Source of the DNA: Actinomycetes bacterium
GTDB taxonomy: Bacteria; Actinomycetota; Actinomycetes; S36-B12
Reading direction: 5' to 3'
NCBI GenBank assembly: GCA_024639145.1
Contig: JAHEIZ010000009.1
Span: 1 to 64,000, forward strand
Length of the DNA: 64,000 nucleotides
A model generated the notes under the pieces. It did not search any database. It was not told the origin of the DNA and was given only the letters and a program-made list of their open reading frames with translations. The translations under genes were made by a program, and so were the position numbers. How positions within the stretch are numbered: position 1 is the first letter of the stretch; each line of letters begins with the position of its first letter. Below, piece by piece: positions 63,080-64,000 of the stretch.

Positions 63080-63239
63080 ATCTTGGCAACCCTGCCCGAC
63101 CCCTAAATCCTGGGCGTCGGGCACGGCTCTGGAAATAGGGAGAAGGGGGCCTGTGGACGAATGGTCGAAAACAGCGGTTCTGTGTACCGATGACTGCGAC
63201 GAACATTTCGCGATTGCGAGCTCAGGATTTACCATGGAA

Positions 63240-63277
63240 TTGAGCCCAAGGCTCATTGCAATTAGAAAATTCCATAT
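63240..63277 (+). promoter_or_regulatory. ssrA promoter region
   Basis: TTGAGC at 63240-63245 and TAGAAAAT at 63263-63270 can serve as -35 and -10 for tmRNA starting at 63278. The spacer begins with the inverted repeat TGAGCC-CAA-GGCTCA (63241-63255). Confidence 0.55.
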
Positions 63278-63643
63278 GGGGGTGACAGGTTTCGACGTTC
63301 AGATGTTTTGACCGGAGAAGCGTGTCGAGAATCAAGGTGATCTCGTTAAGCATCCTTGAAAACAAATAACTGCCAAAAACAAGCAGTCTGCTGAGTCCTA
63401 CGCCCTCGCGGCGTAGTACATAGATCAGCCGTCAGCCCAATGCGTCCCCGAATTGGGGTCTGACGTCGCTAGGGGACTCACCAATCGCTCCGGTTACGGG
63501 AGCGGGCGGAAAGCCAAACAGTAACTGGGCCGCTCGATGCAGTGCCGCACGAAGCATTGAGGCCGAGAAGCGATAGCGCGGCTACACACGTAGAAGTACG
63601 GAAGAGGCCTGCACGGACCCGGGTTCGATTCCCGGCACCTCCA
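63278..63643 (+). ncRNA. ssrA: transfer-messenger RNA
   Basis: The 5' end GGGGGUGACAGGUUUCGAC and the 3' end GGUUCGAUUCCCGGCACCUCCA form the tRNA-like domain: GGGGGUG pairs with CACCUCC. The reading frame for the tag starts with GCC 63372 and reads AKNKQSAESYALAA, stop TAG 63414-63416. The terminal CCA is not encoded (ACGACG follows). Works with SmpB in ribosome rescue. The 3' end is duplicated downstream. Confidence 0.96.
63372..63416 (+). other. tmRNA tag-encoding frame
   Basis: 14-residue proteolysis tag AKNKQSAESYALAA ending in the usual ALAA, followed by TAG. The resume codon is GCC by inspection. Confidence 0.85.
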
Positions 63644-63685
63644 CGACGAAAGAGAGAAGGGGAGAGCGCTTGCGCTCTCCCCTTC
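63630..63685 (+). repeat. tmRNA 3'-end/terminator repeat, copy 1
   Basis: 56 bp from the T-arm of tmRNA through the terminator hairpin GAAGGGGAGAGCG-CTTG-CGCTCTCCCCTTC (63656-63685). It is repeated at an offset of exactly 200 bp with one mismatch. Confidence 0.92.
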
Positions 63686-63732
63686 CGAATGAGGAGTGGA
63701 GGTCGAGCGCACGCAGTGCGCGACACCTCCAC

Positions 63733-63774
63733 AAATACGAAGACCCAGGGTTGATCCCCTGGGTCTTCGTATTT
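63733..63774. terminator. 18-bp perfect inverted repeat downstream of ssrA
   Basis: AAATACGAAGACCCAGGG pairs with CCCTGGGTCTTCGTATTT around the loop TTGATC. Its A-rich left and T-rich right arms allow termination in both directions. It is one of several hairpins between the two repeat copies. Confidence 0.75.
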
Positions 63775-63829
63775 CTGTTGAGTTGAGTTGCGGGAATCGG
63801 GAGGAGCTTCGCGGTAGCGAAGCGACGGA

Positions 63830-63885
63830 TCCCGGCACCTCCACGACGAAAGGGAGAAGGGGAGAGCGCTTGCGCTCTCCCCTTC
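63830..63885 (+). repeat. tmRNA 3'-end/terminator repeat, copy 2
   Basis: 55 of 56 bases equal copy 1, including the last bases of the tmRNA acceptor region and the same hairpin (63856-63885). Upstream of it no tRNA-like structure remains. Confidence 0.92.
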
Positions 63886-63910
63886 TTGATCAACTTCTGG
63901 CTTGAACCGC

Positions 63911-64000
63911 CTAGTGGCCAACGCAGGTCTGCGGCGTGTTCGTGTCACTGTTCGAACCATCCGGACACGTGGTGTTCGAGAAGGTCGCACCCACGAACGT
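63911..64000 (-). CDS. 3' end of an unidentified gene cut by the window edge
   Basis: The frame is open from the window edge to TAG at 63911-63913. The 29 visible residues include TFSNTTCPDGSNSDTNTPQT followed by CVGH, ending at the stop. Polar composition with two cysteines suggests the C-terminus of an exported protein. No family can be assigned from so little. Confidence 0.5.
   Translation of the reverse strand, partial: TFVGATFSNTTCPDGSNSDTNTPQTCVGH

Noticed and set aside
63630-63885. CRISPR-like repeats after ssrA
   Set aside because: Only two copies, 200 bp apart, each containing the tmRNA 3' end and a terminator; no spacer pattern and no cas genes.
63478-63990. Open frames of 100-170 codons over tmRNA and the downstream hairpins
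   Set aside because: They read through structured RNA and repeat DNA in several frames; no start signals and repeated peptide blocks come from the DNA repeat.

Overview
The window is chromosomal DNA of a high-GC actinobacterium (Actinomycetota). The evidence is the gene content: a mycothiol deacetylase (mshB), a PIN-PhoH protein, DUF3117, DUF4245, a succinylase-type dapC/dapD/dapE set and TatB. There is also frequent GTG initiation and a tmRNA of actinobacterial type. Gene density is very high. Several convergent genes abut or overlap, and no gap exceeds 300 bases. I recognise 66 complete protein genes, one gene cut by the right edge, and tmRNA. There is no rRNA, recognisable tRNA, CRISPR array, insertion sequence or prophage. 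The genus cannot be named from the sequence.

1-17268 is a housekeeping block: HNH-like protein, YyaL/SPATA20-like thioredoxin-fold protein, UppS-family prenyltransferase, PhoH2, a secreted lysozyme-like protein, class I fumarase, a glycine-rich secreted protein, an amylosucrase-like GH13 enzyme, GlpX, DUF4245, XseB/XseA, a flavin-fold protein, IspH, a DUF6542-like membrane protein and YchF. From memory, the order matches the Rv1084-Rv1112 region of Mycobacterium tuberculosis. 17269-22240 looks accessory: a secreted beta-propeller-like protein, Nudix, DoxX-like, a second secreted protein, TetR and DUF4287. 22314-49700 returns to core genes: BipA, an oligopeptide ABC transporter, an LpqW-like lipoprotein, an S9 peptidase, MshB, VanW, a CysRS paralogue, ferredoxin, DapC, a lipase-fold protein, citrate synthase, DapD/DapE, YceI, LOG, DUF5666, DUF3117, an O-methyltransferase, HtrA and TatB. 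This matches Rv1165-Rv1224 in order, but without sigE/rseA.

49703-57719 holds a MoeA-like protein lacking catalytic residues, two small unknown genes with an operator array, a phosphate transport cluster (pstC-pstA-pstB-pstS plus a PstS-like lipoprotein) with PHO-box-like repeats, a putative toxin-antitoxin pair and a small DNA-binding-like protein. 57849-63643 is the classic prfB-ftsE-ftsX-M23 peptidase-smpB-ssrA group, with a VapBC module inserted before ssrA. The tmRNA 3' end and its terminator are duplicated exactly 200 bp downstream.

The most interesting signals are these. (i) A 66-residue C-terminal module is shared, without gaps, by two otherwise unrelated secreted proteins. (ii) A fixed TANNNT-N6-start-codon arrangement at about fifteen genes predicts widespread leaderless mRNAs. 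(iii) Two divergent gene pairs (dapD/dapE and S9 peptidase/mshB) have start codons exactly 18 bp apart and one shared symmetric -10 element. (iv) The tmRNA 3' end is duplicated. (v) Two tiny genes lie behind an elaborate palindrome array. All family assignments come from motif recognition by eye; no database search was run.
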